Below are positions 16,261 to 25,238 of a stretch of DNA of 64,000 nt, in pieces. The translations under genes were made by a program, and so were the position numbers. How positions within the stretch are numbered: the stretch's first letter is position 1; each line of letters begins with the position of its first letter. A model generated the notes under the pieces. The model made no database searches and was not told the origin of the DNA. It saw only the letters and a list, made by a program, of their open reading frames with translations. This DNA is from Rheinheimera hassiensis (GTDB lineage Bacteria; Pseudomonadota; Gammaproteobacteria; Enterobacterales; Alteromonadaceae), in contig NZ_JAKUJZ010000008.1 of the NCBI RefSeq assembly GCF_022436675.1, forward strand, positions 122,386-186,385. Reading direction: 5' to 3'.

Positions 16261-16650
16261 TTAGGCATTTGCACCAATTATGTCGTGACCGTAGGAGTTA
16301 TCTATCGAACACAACCATTCACCATTTGGCGACTTCTCAAATACATACGTAGCTTTACGCTCTGTCTCAGGATAATTTGGACCGGATACAATAGTTTTTG
16401 CCAATACCAGCGCCGTGTTACCTGATTCCAGAATTTCCAGACCATTTTGCTTCACTTGCAAGCCGTTCTTAAAATAGACGGCGATTTTCTTAAATGCTTC
16501 CAGAATTTGAGCTTTACCAACCGCATTAACGCCGGGCATCACTACCAAAACTGCATTGTCAGTATAAATATCCATTAGCGTTTCAAAATCTTCAGCAACG
16601 ATGGCTCTATCAGCTTTTTCTATTTGCAGTTCGACTAAATGGCGATTCAT
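16261..16650 (-). CDS. NTF2-like / SnoaL-like (DUF4440-type) protein
   Basis: This 129-aa protein has the NTF2-like cone fold pattern: an N-terminal helix, then DFETLMDIYTDNAVLVVMPG, GKAQILEAFKKIAVYF and a C-terminal beta sheet ending EWLCSIDNSYG. Such proteins bind or isomerise small molecules, and many have no known activity. AAGGAG ten bases before ATG 16650 supports the start. It stands alone on the minus strand with no informative neighbours. The function is unknown. Confidence 0.82.
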   Translation of the reverse strand: MNRHLVELQIEKADRAIVAEDFETLMDIYTDNAVLVVMPGVNAVGKAQILEAFKKIAVYFKNGLQVKQNGLEILESGNTALVLAKTIVSGPNYPETERKATYVFEKSPNGEWLCSIDNSYGHDIIGANA

Positions 16651-16854
16651 TGAATGATTACTCCTTTGTACTTAAGGTAAGCCTTTGCATTCTTACTAAT
16701 TATTGGTGAAAACGACTAAAACATTGGCTGCAGGTTTGCAGCACCTCAGCAAAATATACCTAACCACCTAATTTATAATGATAAAAATACTGGCATAACA
16801 CTTGATTGCTTAATGATAAAACACCGTATGTTTAACATTAAAAGGATCAACACT

Positions 16855-17076
16855 ATGAACAGAACACTGGTTATTATCTTATTAGTTGTTGTAGGTATTT
16901 ACTGCTTACCTACTTTACTGGCGGCGGTTGCGACCATTTTTGCCATTGTTATCGGCGTTTTCGGCGCTATTCTCGGCGTAGGTATCTCATTAGTGGTTAC
17001 GCTATTGCCGGTTATTATTGTTGGCTACCTGATCTGGTGGCTGGTGCGCGACAACCGTCGTAACCGTCAGTATTAA
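16855..17076 (+). CDS. Small two-helix membrane protein
   Basis: This 73-aa protein is almost entirely hydrophobic, with two long Val/Ile/Leu/Gly helices (residues ~3-45 and ~48-62) and a basic C-terminal tail (WWLVRDNRRNRQY). ATG 16855 is chosen because AAAAGGA lies ~9 nt before it; an in-frame ATG at 16813 has no such site. It resembles small phage-shock-like or envelope-stress inner-membrane proteins, but no family can be assigned. Confidence 0.65.
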   Translation: MNRTLVIILLVVVGIYCLPTLLAAVATIFAIVIGVFGAILGVGISLVVTLLPVIIVGYLIWWLVRDNRRNRQY

Positions 17077-17094
17077 CCTATGCCGGTCTAGCAT

Positions 17095-17111
17095 GGGCCC
17101 TTAATGGGCCC
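17095..17111. terminator. GGGCCC hairpin between convergent genes
   Basis: A 6-bp GC-only stem GGGCCC / GGGCCC with a TTAAT loop lies between the small membrane protein gene and the convergent anmK stop codon. There is no T-tract on either side, so it is a weak terminator candidate. Confidence 0.35.
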
Positions 17112-18313
17112 TAATCAGCAAAACTCACCTTCCCCATAGTAACGCCCGGTATTCCCTCGCGGGCGTTGCTGAATTTTTGCTTACCGCCGACTAAACATTC
17201 ATTCGCTAGTACGGCAAATAATACCGCTTCTTTCGCGTCGGGGTTTATGCCTAAGTCATGGGTGGTTTTAATACTTACGCCCGGCAGTGCAGCCTGAATT
17301 TGGGCCATTAATAACGGGTTATGAATACCGCCGCCGCTGGCGTAAATAACAAACCGCTCCAGTTTTGCTGTGGTTTGCTGAATGGCGCTGATAATCATGT
17401 CGGCGCTAAAACAGTTTAGTGTCGCCATAATATCGGCATGGCTTAACTGCTCTGTGCCGCTTACCTGCTGCGCCTTAGCAAGATAGGCCAGGTTAAACAC
17501 CTCCGGCCCGGTGGTTTTGGGAAAGCCCAGCGCGAAAAACGGGTCTTGCTTTAACGCCCCCAGTAAAGGCTCACTTACCTTTCCGGCTTTGGCCAGTAAG
17601 GAGTTTTCATCAAAGTACTTACCCGGATAATGCTGTTGAATAAACGCATCCATCATTGTATTGCCAGGGCCGATGTCGCTGCTAAATACCGCTTCGGCGT
17701 CCAGTGTTTGTGGCAGCCAGGTAAAGTTAGCTATGCCGCCGATATTCAGCATAATTCGGTTTTCGCTATTGCTGCTAAACAATAAATAATCGCCATAAAC
17801 CGCTAAGGGTGCACCCTCGCCGCCGGCAGCAATATGTTTTTGCCGAAAATCACTCAGCGTAATAATACCGGTGGCCATGGCTAAATGGTCACCATCGCCA
17901 ATTTGCAGCGTGGCATTACCGTAATCAGCCAGATTATGCTGGCGCTTGGGGCAGTGAAAAATGGTCTGGCCGTGGCTGGCTATTACGTCAACATCAGCAG
18001 CGGTAAGTTGCCACTGCGCCAGGCACTGGTTAATCATGCGGCCGTGTTCCAGGCCAATCCACGGGTTTAGCAGTGTTACTGCCTGCAGGTCTACTTCACG
18101 TTTGGAAAACACTGCCTTTACCCGCTGCTTGTAGTCGGCATCGTAATCTACCGTGGTGAACTGCAGCAAATTAATACGGGTATTAAGGCCATCGCCGCTC
18201 AGTTCGCACAGTGCCACATCCAGGCCGTCGAGCGAGGTGCCGCTCATCAAGCCAATAACCTTACGGCTGGGTTTGGCGGCAATATTAAACAAGTTCTGAA
18301 TATGTGTGTGCAT
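17111..18313 (-). CDS. anmK: Anhydro-N-acetylmuramic acid kinase
   Basis: This 400-aa kinase phosphorylates and opens 1,6-anhydro-MurNAc from recycled peptidoglycan to give MurNAc-6-phosphate. It belongs to the ASKHA kinase fold. Visible signatures are the N-terminal ATP loop GLMSGTSLDGLDVAL (residues ~21-35), IASHGQTIFH, DFRQKHIAAGGEGAPL, MLNIGGIANF, DIGPGNTMMD and the C-terminal ASGGGIHNPLLM. The length is a little above the ~370 aa of E. coli AnmK. It is divergent from the TonB receptor gene at 18519, which is followed by a MurR/RpiR regulator; together these suggest a locus for amino-sugar or cell-wall sugar uptake and recycling. Confidence 0.96.
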   Translation of the reverse strand: MHTHIQNLFNIAAKPSRKVIGLMSGTSLDGLDVALCELSGDGLNTRINLLQFTTVDYDADYKQRVKAVFSKREVDLQAVTLLNPWIGLEHGRMINQCLAQWQLTAADVDVIASHGQTIFHCPKRQHNLADYGNATLQIGDGDHLAMATGIITLSDFRQKHIAAGGEGAPLAVYGDYLLFSSNSENRIMLNIGGIANFTWLPQTLDAEAVFSSDIGPGNTMMDAFIQQHYPGKYFDENSLLAKAGKVSEPLLGALKQDPFFALGFPKTTGPEVFNLAYLAKAQQVSGTEQLSHADIMATLNCFSADMIISAIQQTTAKLERFVIYASGGGIHNPLLMAQIQAALPGVSIKTTHDLGINPDAKEAVLFAVLANECLVGGKQKFSNAREGIPGVTMGKVSFAD

Positions 18314-18518
18314 GTGCTTTCCTGTTGAGGCTAACCAAAACTATTGTTGCAAACTGTAGCATGAATAATTTATCCGACAACACTAAGATTAACACTAAAT
18401 AAAATTGCATAAAATTTCGCATTGGGGTATATATTCATCGAAAGCTAGTTACTAATGTATAAAAAATTCATAAATCTAAACCCGATATTCTAGCTACAGC
18501 AACTGGGAGTATACACAG

Positions 18519-21272
18519 ATGGCGTCTTACCTTAGCAGCAAAACCGCCGGTCACACACTGCGCCAGGCCTCGAAACTGGCATTAGCAGTAAACCTGGCAT
18601 TATTCAGCCAAATCACTCTGGCACAACAAACGGATGAAGCAGCGGTAGAAAAAACCGAAGTGATCACCATCACCGGTTCGCGCATCGCCCGCACTGAACT
18701 TGTTGCATCAAGCCCGGTCGCCTCGGTAGATGAAGTACAAATTCAGCTGGACCGCGCCGTTAACGTTGAAGACATTACCGCTAAACTGCCGCAAGCGGCA
18801 GCAGGTGCCAATGCTACCGGCGCCACCGTGGGTGACTCTTTAGGCTCATCAACTATCGACTTACGTAGCCTGGGCCAAAACCGTACTCTGGTGCTGATTA
18901 ACGGTACCCGTGCCATGCCTTTCAGCTTTCGTAACTCGGTAGATGTCAATATTATTCCGGCCGGTTTAATTAAGCGGGTAGATGTATTAACCGGTGGTGC
19001 AGCTGCCGTATACGGCGCCGATGCAGTAGCTGGCGTAGTGAATTTTATTATGGACGACAAGTTTGATGGCGTTGAGCTGTCGGCCAGTTATGAAACTGCC
19101 GATGGTGGCGGTGAAAAAATGAATACTGAAGCCGTATTTGGTGGCGATATTGCCAATGGCCGTGGCCATATTACCGGTTATGTCGGCTACTCTGAGCGCA
19201 AAGCGTTGCTGGCCGGTGAACGTGACTGGGCGATGCAAAACAGCGGCAGCATTATTAATAGCGGCGGTTTTTATACCGATGTTGCCAGCGGCAACAGCTT
19301 TGGTATTGACGATAACGGCGGCGTGACGACAGGGCGTAACACAGTAAATATTACTGATCAGCGCTACCTTACCCAGCCAATGGATCGTTTATCTGCCGGT
19401 TTGTTCTTCAATACTGAATTTAACGACTACGTTGAACTGTACGGCCGTGGCATGTACGCCAAAGTAAAAGTGACCGGCGCAGGCTCTGCTGGCCAAACCC
19501 CCATTTCAGTTAACGAACGGGTTACCTTAACAGCAAATAACCCTTATATTCCTGCGGCGGCGCGCGATCTAATCAGCTTTGACGCAAACGGCAATGCGCT
19601 GGTTAACGTAGAGCGCAATCTTGGCCTGGGTGTTCAGAACACTGAAGCCGTGCGCGAATCCAGCCAGTTCCAACTGGGCTTAAAAGGCATATTAACCGAT
19701 AGCTTAAGTTACGACGTTTACGCCCAGTATGGCCTTACCGACGAAACCTCAAGCATTTATAACAATGCCTACCGCAACAACAATAGCGGTGTCAGCCGTT
19801 TCGGTGCTTTGGCCAACACGGTAGATATTTTTGATCCGCAACTGGATTTAAGCTCGTTTAGCGCACCACTGCTGTTTGCTAATCGCGAACGTACCCAAAG
19901 TGTATTAGCGGCTACAGTATCGGGCGATTCAGCGCCATTATTTGAATTACCGGCCGGTGCAGTGAGTTATGCGCTGGGTTATGAATACCGTAAAGAAACC
20001 GGCAAACAAATTCCGGGCGATGCGTTTCGTAACGGCACCAGCTTTTCCTCAGCCGGTGTATTTGACATGGACGCCAGTTTCGACAGCAAAGAAGCGTATG
20101 CTGAAGTGCTGGTACCAGTACTGTTTGACAAGCCTTTTGCCGAGCAACTGGACATTGAAGCAGCTTACCGTATTTCTGAATACTCTAACACCGACGCCGA
20201 AAACACCTGGAAGCTTGGCATTAACTGGGCCATAAACAGCGATGTGCGTATTCGTGCCAGCCGCCAAACTGCGTTTCGTGCGCCTAACTTAGGCGAATTT
20301 GCCAGCCCGATCACCGCCTTGTCACTGGCGTTGTTTGATCAAACCAGCGAGCAGTTTGTACCACGCTTTGCCGGCCGTTTCGATGGAGACCCATGTTTAC
20401 TGGGCACCGGTAATGCCGAGCAATGCGCCCGTTACGGTGCCGCGCCGGTAGGCACACCGTTTGATGCCTCTACCGCCAGTTACACCTTTGGTGGTAACCC
20501 GGACATTAAACCAGAGCAAGCCGTGTCTTCTACGCTGGGCCTGGTGTATACGCCGTCTTACCTGAAAGGGTTTGATGTCACTCTGGATTACTACACCATT
20601 GAAATTACTGATGCAGTAAGCCAGATCCAACCGGCTGCCGCGCTTAAAAACTGTTATATCGACAACCCTGTTGCTGGTAACCCCTTGTGTGACGCAGTAC
20701 GACGCGACCCGCAAACCGGCCTGATCAGCACGGCCATTGTAAACGACTTTAACCTCGCAGCCGTGAAGCAAGACGGCTTTGACCTGGCGGTTAATTACCG
20801 CTTCGACGCCCCAGCTATTATGGGCGGCAGTATGAAGCTGGCGTATCAGGGCACCATTATTACCAAGCAAACCCGGCAGGACAACGCCACCCTGCCAGCG
20901 ATTGACTGTAAAGGCACCTTTGGCAGCGCTTGCTCTGGCGATTTTGCCAGCGTGCTGCAGGCAGACTACAAACACCGTATGACACTGGATTGGAACCTCG
21001 ACACTTTGGGCGTTCAGCTGGGCTGGCGTCGTATTGGCGAAGTAGAAAGTGCCTCCAACCGCAGTATCAGCATTGGTGCGCAAAACTATATCGACTTATC
21101 TGCATCATGGCAGGCAACTGATGAGCTTAGCGTAACAGCTGGTATTGATAACCTGCTGGATAAAGAGCCGCCATTACCGGTATCTGGCGCCAACCACTTC
21201 AACACAGTAAGTGACTACTCAGTTTTAGGTCGCACTGTGGGTATTTCACTGCGTTACAAGCCCGCGTTCTAA
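18519..21272 (+). CDS. TonB-dependent outer-membrane receptor
   Basis: This 917-aa receptor has an N-terminal signal sequence (ending near LFSQITLAQQ), a TonB box-like segment EVITITGSRIARTE (residues ~47-60), a plug domain (~65-170, with IDLRSLGQNRTLVLINGTR and GGAAAVYGADAVAGVVNFI) and a C-terminal beta barrel ending in phenylalanine (GISLRYKPAF). It belongs to the OAR/CarA-like group common in Alteromonadales for oligosaccharide or peptide uptake. It is divergent from anmK and followed by an RpiR-type regulator, so a cell-wall sugar or chitin-related substrate is plausible but not shown. No Fur-box-like site was seen upstream. Confidence 0.95.
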   Translation: MASYLSSKTAGHTLRQASKLALAVNLALFSQITLAQQTDEAAVEKTEVITITGSRIARTELVASSPVASVDEVQIQLDRAVNVEDITAKLPQAAAGANATGATVGDSLGSSTIDLRSLGQNRTLVLINGTRAMPFSFRNSVDVNIIPAGLIKRVDVLTGGAAAVYGADAVAGVVNFIMDDKFDGVELSASYETADGGGEKMNTEAVFGGDIANGRGHITGYVGYSERKALLAGERDWAMQNSGSIINSGGFYTDVASGNSFGIDDNGGVTTGRNTVNITDQRYLTQPMDRLSAGLFFNTEFNDYVELYGRGMYAKVKVTGAGSAGQTPISVNERVTLTANNPYIPAAARDLISFDANGNALVNVERNLGLGVQNTEAVRESSQFQLGLKGILTDSLSYDVYAQYGLTDETSSIYNNAYRNNNSGVSRFGALANTVDIFDPQLDLSSFSAPLLFANRERTQSVLAATVSGDSAPLFELPAGAVSYALGYEYRKETGKQIPGDAFRNGTSFSSAGVFDMDASFDSKEAYAEVLVPVLFDKPFAEQLDIEAAYRISEYSNTDAENTWKLGINWAINSDVRIRASRQTAFRAPNLGEFASPITALSLALFDQTSEQFVPRFAGRFDGDPCLLGTGNAEQCARYGAAPVGTPFDASTASYTFGGNPDIKPEQAVSSTLGLVYTPSYLKGFDVTLDYYTIEITDAVSQIQPAAALKNCYIDNPVAGNPLCDAVRRDPQTGLISTAIVNDFNLAAVKQDGFDLAVNYRFDAPAIMGGSMKLAYQGTIITKQTRQDNATLPAIDCKGTFGSACSGDFASVLQADYKHRMTLDWNLDTLGVQLGWRRIGEVESASNRSISIGAQNYIDLSASWQATDELSVTAGIDNLLDKEPPLPVSGANHFNTVSDYSVLGRTVGISLRYKPAF

Positions 21273-21289
21273 TCCCGGACCCGGTGTTT

Positions 21290-21318
21290 CCCGGCCTGTA
21301 TTGCAGGCCGGGCTTTTC
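21290..21318 (+). terminator. Rho-independent terminator after the TonB receptor gene
   Basis: A perfect 9-bp stem CCCGGCCTG / CAGGCCGGG with a TATTG loop is followed by CTTTTC, 18 bp after the stop codon. Confidence 0.82.
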
Positions 21319-21399
21319 AATTCCCTCCCGTCATAATAAGCTGCTGGTTAAAACCGTTTTACTATACTGAGCCAATCAGGCTGCAAACAGGAATACCGG

Positions 21400-22260
21400 A
21401 TGTCTGTACTCGACAAAATTCATGCCCTGCGCGACAAATTTCCGCGGGCTGAGCAACAACTGGCAGAATATATTCTGGCCAACCCGGATCATATCCGTGA
21501 TATGCCATCACAAATGCTGGCAAAAGCCGTGGGCATCAGCCAGGCAAGTGTGGTGCGCTTTACCCAGAAACTGGGTTACAAAGGCTACCCGGATTTTAAA
21601 TTTGCTATAACCGACAGCCTGCATCATCAGGTGCTGCCAGCCAGTGCAGACAAACTACACGGCGAGATTTCACTGGACGACACCTTCAGCACCATGAGCC
21701 AGAAACTGCTGGCCAGCAAAATTAATGTGTTGAATAAAACCCATACTATTAACTCACAAACTTGCTATGAACAGGCTGCATTGATGTTGCGCAATGCCAA
21801 ACGGGTGCTGCTGTGTGGCAAAGGCGGTTCAGCCTTAGTGGCAAAAGATTTTTCTTACAAGCTGCAAAAGCTCGGTATGGCGGCGCTGGCTGAAACCGAC
21901 ACCCATGTGCAACTGGCCAATATTGCTAACTACACCGCCGACGATGTGCTGGTGGTGCTGAGTGAATCGGGTGAAACGCCCGATAGCGTGAAAATTACCG
22001 AGCAAGCGGCCAGCAACAGCGTGCAAATTATCAGTATTACCGCTTATGGTGCCAATAGCATTGCCCGGCTAGCCGGGCTGAATTTGTACACAGTAGCAGA
22101 TGAAAGCTCTGCGCGGCTGTCATCTATTCTGGCGCGTAATGCCCAGGAGCTGGTGATCGACACACTGTTTATTCTGCTAACCCAAACCTGCCCGCAAGGC
22201 CGCAAAAAACTGGCGGCATCCAACAAAGCAGTAGACACCTTTTTAGCCCGTAAACGCTAA
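21400..22260 (+). CDS. MurR/RpiR family transcriptional regulator (HTH + SIS)
   Basis: This 286-aa protein has an N-terminal RpiR HTH domain (residues ~1-77, with DMPSQMLAKAVGISQASVVR) and a C-terminal SIS sugar-phosphate-binding domain (~125-265, with VLLCGKGGSALVAKD, VVLSESGETPD and ISITAYGANSIARLAG). Such regulators sense phosphosugars: HexR senses KDPG and MurR senses MurNAc-6-P. Proximity to anmK, whose product is MurNAc-6-P, favours a MurR-like role, but HexR is not excluded. It lies downstream of the TonB receptor gene behind a terminator, so it probably has its own promoter. Confidence 0.9.
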   Translation: MSVLDKIHALRDKFPRAEQQLAEYILANPDHIRDMPSQMLAKAVGISQASVVRFTQKLGYKGYPDFKFAITDSLHHQVLPASADKLHGEISLDDTFSTMSQKLLASKINVLNKTHTINSQTCYEQAALMLRNAKRVLLCGKGGSALVAKDFSYKLQKLGMAALAETDTHVQLANIANYTADDVLVVLSESGETPDSVKITEQAASNSVQIISITAYGANSIARLAGLNLYTVADESSARLSSILARNAQELVIDTLFILLTQTCPQGRKKLAASNKAVDTFLARKR

Positions 22261-22399
22261 CACATTAAAATATTCTAATATAGAGTCACAAAAGCTTGAT
22301 CCAGCGCATAAGCGCTGGCTGCCTTCGCTTGTATAGTGTTTGGGCTGTACTACCTTATAGGTACTGCCTAACATTAACCTGCGCACGCGGAGTATGCAG

Positions 22400-23959
22400 A
22401 TGGATATTGTAGACCTGTCACGACTTCAGTTTGCCTTTACGGCAATGATCCACTTCCTGTTTGTTCCTCTTACTCTTGGTATGGCATTTTTACTGGCCAT
22501 TATGGAATCGGTTTATGTTATGACCGGTAAAACCATTTACCGTGATATGACCAAATTCTGGGGTAAGTTATTTGGCATTAACTTTGCGCTTGGCGTTACC
22601 ACCGGCATCGCCATGGAGTTCCAGTTTGGTACCAACTGGTCTTATTATTCACATTATGTTGGCGACATTTTCGGCGCACCGCTGGCAATTGAAGCACTGA
22701 TGGCATTTTTTCTTGAATCTACCCTAATCGGCTTATTTTTCTTTGGCTGGGACAGGTTAAGCAAAGAAAAACATTTAGCAGTAACCTGGCTAATGGCATT
22801 AGCCAGCAATTTGTCGGCGTTGTGGATCTTAGTCGCCAACGGCTGGATGCAACATCCGGTAGGCTCAGTATTTAATATCGACACGATGCGGATGGAGCTA
22901 ACCAGCTTTAGCGAGGTTATTTTTAACCCGGTAGCTCAGGTTAAGTTTGTTCACACCGTATCGGCCGGTTATGTTACCGGTGCGGTATTTGTACTGGCCA
23001 TTTCCAGTTGGTATCTGCTCAAAGGCCGTGATTTACCGTTTGCCCGGCGCAGCTTTGCTATTGCTTCAGCCTTTGGCCTGGCCAGTGCGCTGTCGGTAAT
23101 AGTGCTGGGAGATGAATCAGGCTATGAAATTGGCGATGTGCAAAAAGTAAAACTGGCAGCCGTTGAGGCAGAATGGCATACCCACCCGGCACCCGCTGCC
23201 TTTACCGTGTTTGGCGTGCCGAACGAGCAAACACAAACCACCGACTACGCGCTGAAAATTCCGGCCGTACTTGGCCTTATTGCTACCCGTTCGGTAACAG
23301 AAGAAGTAGCCGGCATCAGCGAACTGAAAGAAAAACACCTTGAGCGTATTATCCGCGGCCAGGAAGCTTATGTGCTGATGACGCAATATCGCGCCGGTGA
23401 CAAATCTGCCGCTACTATTAATCGCTTTAATGAAGTTAGCGCCGATTTAGGCTATGGCATGCTGTTAACGGCTTACACCGACGATGTTGCCAATGCCACA
23501 GCCGAACATATTGCTCAGGCGGTAGAAGACTCTGTGCCTAAAGTGTGGCCGCTATTTTGGAGTTTCCGCATTATGGTAGCGTGCGGCGTAGCAATGCTGG
23601 TGCTGTTTGCTGCGGCCTTCTGGCACAGCGCCAAACGCACGGTAGATAAACCACGCTGGCTGCTTAAATTTGCCCTTTTCAGCCTGCCGCTGCCCTGGAT
23701 AGCCTGTGAAGCAGGCTGGTTTGTTGCTGAGTATGGCCGCCAGCCCTGGGCCATAGGTGAAATACTGCCAACCCATTTAGCGGTGTCGCAGCTTAGTGTC
23801 AGCGATATCTGGTTCAGCCTTGGCGCCATTGTAGTGCTATACACCATCTTCGTGATTATCGAAATGTGGCTGATGACTAAATACGCCAGGCTTGGGCCCT
23901 CCAGCCTGCATACCGGTAAGTACGATTTAGAAAGCCCAGCTACCGTGAAGGAGGCATAA
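22400..23959 (+). CDS. cydA: Cytochrome bd ubiquinol oxidase subunit I
   Basis: This ~519-aa subunit carries the haems b558, b595 and d of the high-affinity quinol oxidase in the inner membrane. Signatures are the N-terminal [20 protein letters not shown] (haem-ligand His), [26 protein letters not shown], a quinol-binding periplasmic Q-loop of the long E. coli type (residues ~240-385, starting [20 protein letters not shown]) and [14 protein letters not shown] 22400 is preferred over ATG 22394 because GGAG at 22389-22392 is only 1 nt from the latter but 7 nt from the former. It is the first gene of cydABX-cydDC. An inverted repeat CCAGCGC/GCGCTGG (22301-22318) lies upstream. Confidence 0.97.
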   Translation: MDIVDLSRLQFAFTAMIHFLFVPLTLGMAFLLAIMESVYVMTGKTIYRDMTKFWGKLFGINFALGVTTGIAMEFQFGTNWSYYSHYVGDIFGAPLAIEALMAFFLESTLIGLFFFGWDRLSKEKHLAVTWLMALASNLSALWILVANGWMQHPVGSVFNIDTMRMELTSFSEVIFNPVAQVKFVHTVSAGYVTGAVFVLAISSWYLLKGRDLPFARRSFAIASAFGLASALSVIVLGDESGYEIGDVQKVKLAAVEAEWHTHPAPAAFTVFGVPNEQTQTTDYALKIPAVLGLIATRSVTEEVAGISELKEKHLERIIRGQEAYVLMTQYRAGDKSAATINRFNEVSADLGYGMLLTAYTDDVANATAEHIAQAVEDSVPKVWPLFWSFRIMVACGVAMLVLFAAAFWHSAKRTVDKPRWLLKFALFSLPLPWIACEAGWFVAEYGRQPWAIGEILPTHLAVSQLSVSDIWFSLGAIVVLYTIFVIIEMWLMTKYARLGPSSLHTGKYDLESPATVKEA

Positions 23960-23960
23960 C

Positions 23961-25097
23961 ATGGATTACGAAGCACTAAGGTTTATCTGGTGGTTGCTGA
24001 TTGGCGTACTGCTGATTGGTTTTGTAGTAACCGACGGTTTTGATATGGGTGTCGCCGCCTTGCTAAAAGTGCTGGGCAAAAGCAATGACGAGCGCCGCGT
24101 TATGATCAACACCATAGCGCCGCACTGGGATGGTAATCAGGTATGGTTGATTACTGCTGGCGGTGCCTTATTCGCAGCCTGGCCTACGGTATATGCCGCC
24201 TCGTTCAGTGGCTTTTATATCGCCTTAATGTTAACGCTGTTTGCGCTGTTTTTACGGCCGATTGGCTTTGAATACCGCGCTAAAATTGACAATGAGCAAT
24301 GGCGTAGCCGCTGGGACTGGGCGCTTACTGCAGGCTCGGCCATACCGGCGCTGATTTTTGGCGTAGCGTTTGGCAACCTGCTACAAGGCGTACCCTTTTA
24401 CTTTGACGACATTTTGCGCCTGCACTACACCGGCAGCTTTTGGGCCTTGCTTAATCCCTTCGCCTTGCTGGCCGGCGTGTTAAGTTTGCTAATGATAGTA
24501 AACCACGGCGCCACTTACCTGCAGCTGAAGACCGAAGCCGAACTTAAAACACGCAGCGAAAAACTGTCGGTAGTACTCGCCCTTATATGTGCGGTTATCT
24601 TTGTGCTGGCCGGTGTCTGGCTGTTTCTTGCAGTAGATGGCTATAGCGTTACCAGTATTATTGATACTAACGGTGCCAACCGTACTACCGACAAAACGGT
24701 ACTGATAAGTGCCGGAGCCTGGTTTAGTAACTATGCTAAATGGCCACTGCTGTGGCTGGCACCGGCGCTTGGCGTGGCGGGCTTTTTAATCTGCGCGCTG
24801 GCCAGTAAAACGCAGCGCCATATTACCGCTTTTATCAGCTCATCTTTGGCTATTGCCATGGTGGTGCTAACGGCAGGTATCAGTATGTTCCCGTTTGTTA
24901 TGCCATCCAGCACCACGCCGGCACACAGCCTGACCATGTGGGACGCCACCGCCAGTGAAACCACGCTGATGATTATGTTTGTAGTGGCCTGCATCTTTGT
25001 ACCGCTGATCCTGGCATATACCGCCTGGAGTTACTTTGTCATGCGCGGGCGCTTAAACGAGCAGCATATCCGTGACAATAGTCATTCACTGTACTGA
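23961..25097 (+). CDS. cydB: Cytochrome bd ubiquinol oxidase subunit II
   Basis: This 378-aa membrane subunit pairs with CydA. Family features include the N-terminal LRFIWWLLIGVLLIGFVVTDGFDMGV, IAPHWDGNQVWLITAGGALFAAWP and the C-terminal FPFVMPSS..PAHSLTMWDA region. The gene starts 1 nt after the cydA stop, with a strong AAGGAGG inside the end of cydA, so the two are translationally coupled. The length matches E. coli CydB (379 aa). Confidence 0.97.
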   Translation: MDYEALRFIWWLLIGVLLIGFVVTDGFDMGVAALLKVLGKSNDERRVMINTIAPHWDGNQVWLITAGGALFAAWPTVYAASFSGFYIALMLTLFALFLRPIGFEYRAKIDNEQWRSRWDWALTAGSAIPALIFGVAFGNLLQGVPFYFDDILRLHYTGSFWALLNPFALLAGVLSLLMIVNHGATYLQLKTEAELKTRSEKLSVVLALICAVIFVLAGVWLFLAVDGYSVTSIIDTNGANRTTDKTVLISAGAWFSNYAKWPLLWLAPALGVAGFLICALASKTQRHITAFISSSLAIAMVVLTAGISMFPFVMPSSTTPAHSLTMWDATASETTLMIMFVVACIFVPLILAYTAWSYFVMRGRLNEQHIRDNSHSLY

Positions 25098-25124
25098 TCT
25101 TCAGCGAAGAAAAAGGAGCAAATT

Positions 25125-25238
25125 ATGTGGTATTTTGCCTGGATCTTAGGCGTATTAATGGCCTGCTCATTTGGCATTATCAATGCCATGTGGCTGGAAT
25201 TTAAAGGCTACGAAGGCGAGGATGCCCAAGCTGACTAG
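25125..25238 (+). CDS. cydX: Cytochrome bd small subunit CydX
   Basis: This 37-aa single-helix protein begins MWYFAWILGVLMACSFGII and continues into the conserved LEFKGYEGED-type tail, the pattern of E. coli CydX/YbgT. CydX stabilises the haem-containing core of the bd oxidase. AAAAGGAG lies 7 nt before the ATG. The gene follows cydB by 27 nt, and its last codons overlap the start of cydD. Confidence 0.95.
   Translation: MWYFAWILGVLMACSFGIINAMWLEFKGYEGEDAQAD

Noticed and set aside
20397..21083. 228-aa minus-strand frame inside the TonB receptor gene
   Set aside because: It is antisense to a clear beta-barrel coding region and has no independent start signals.
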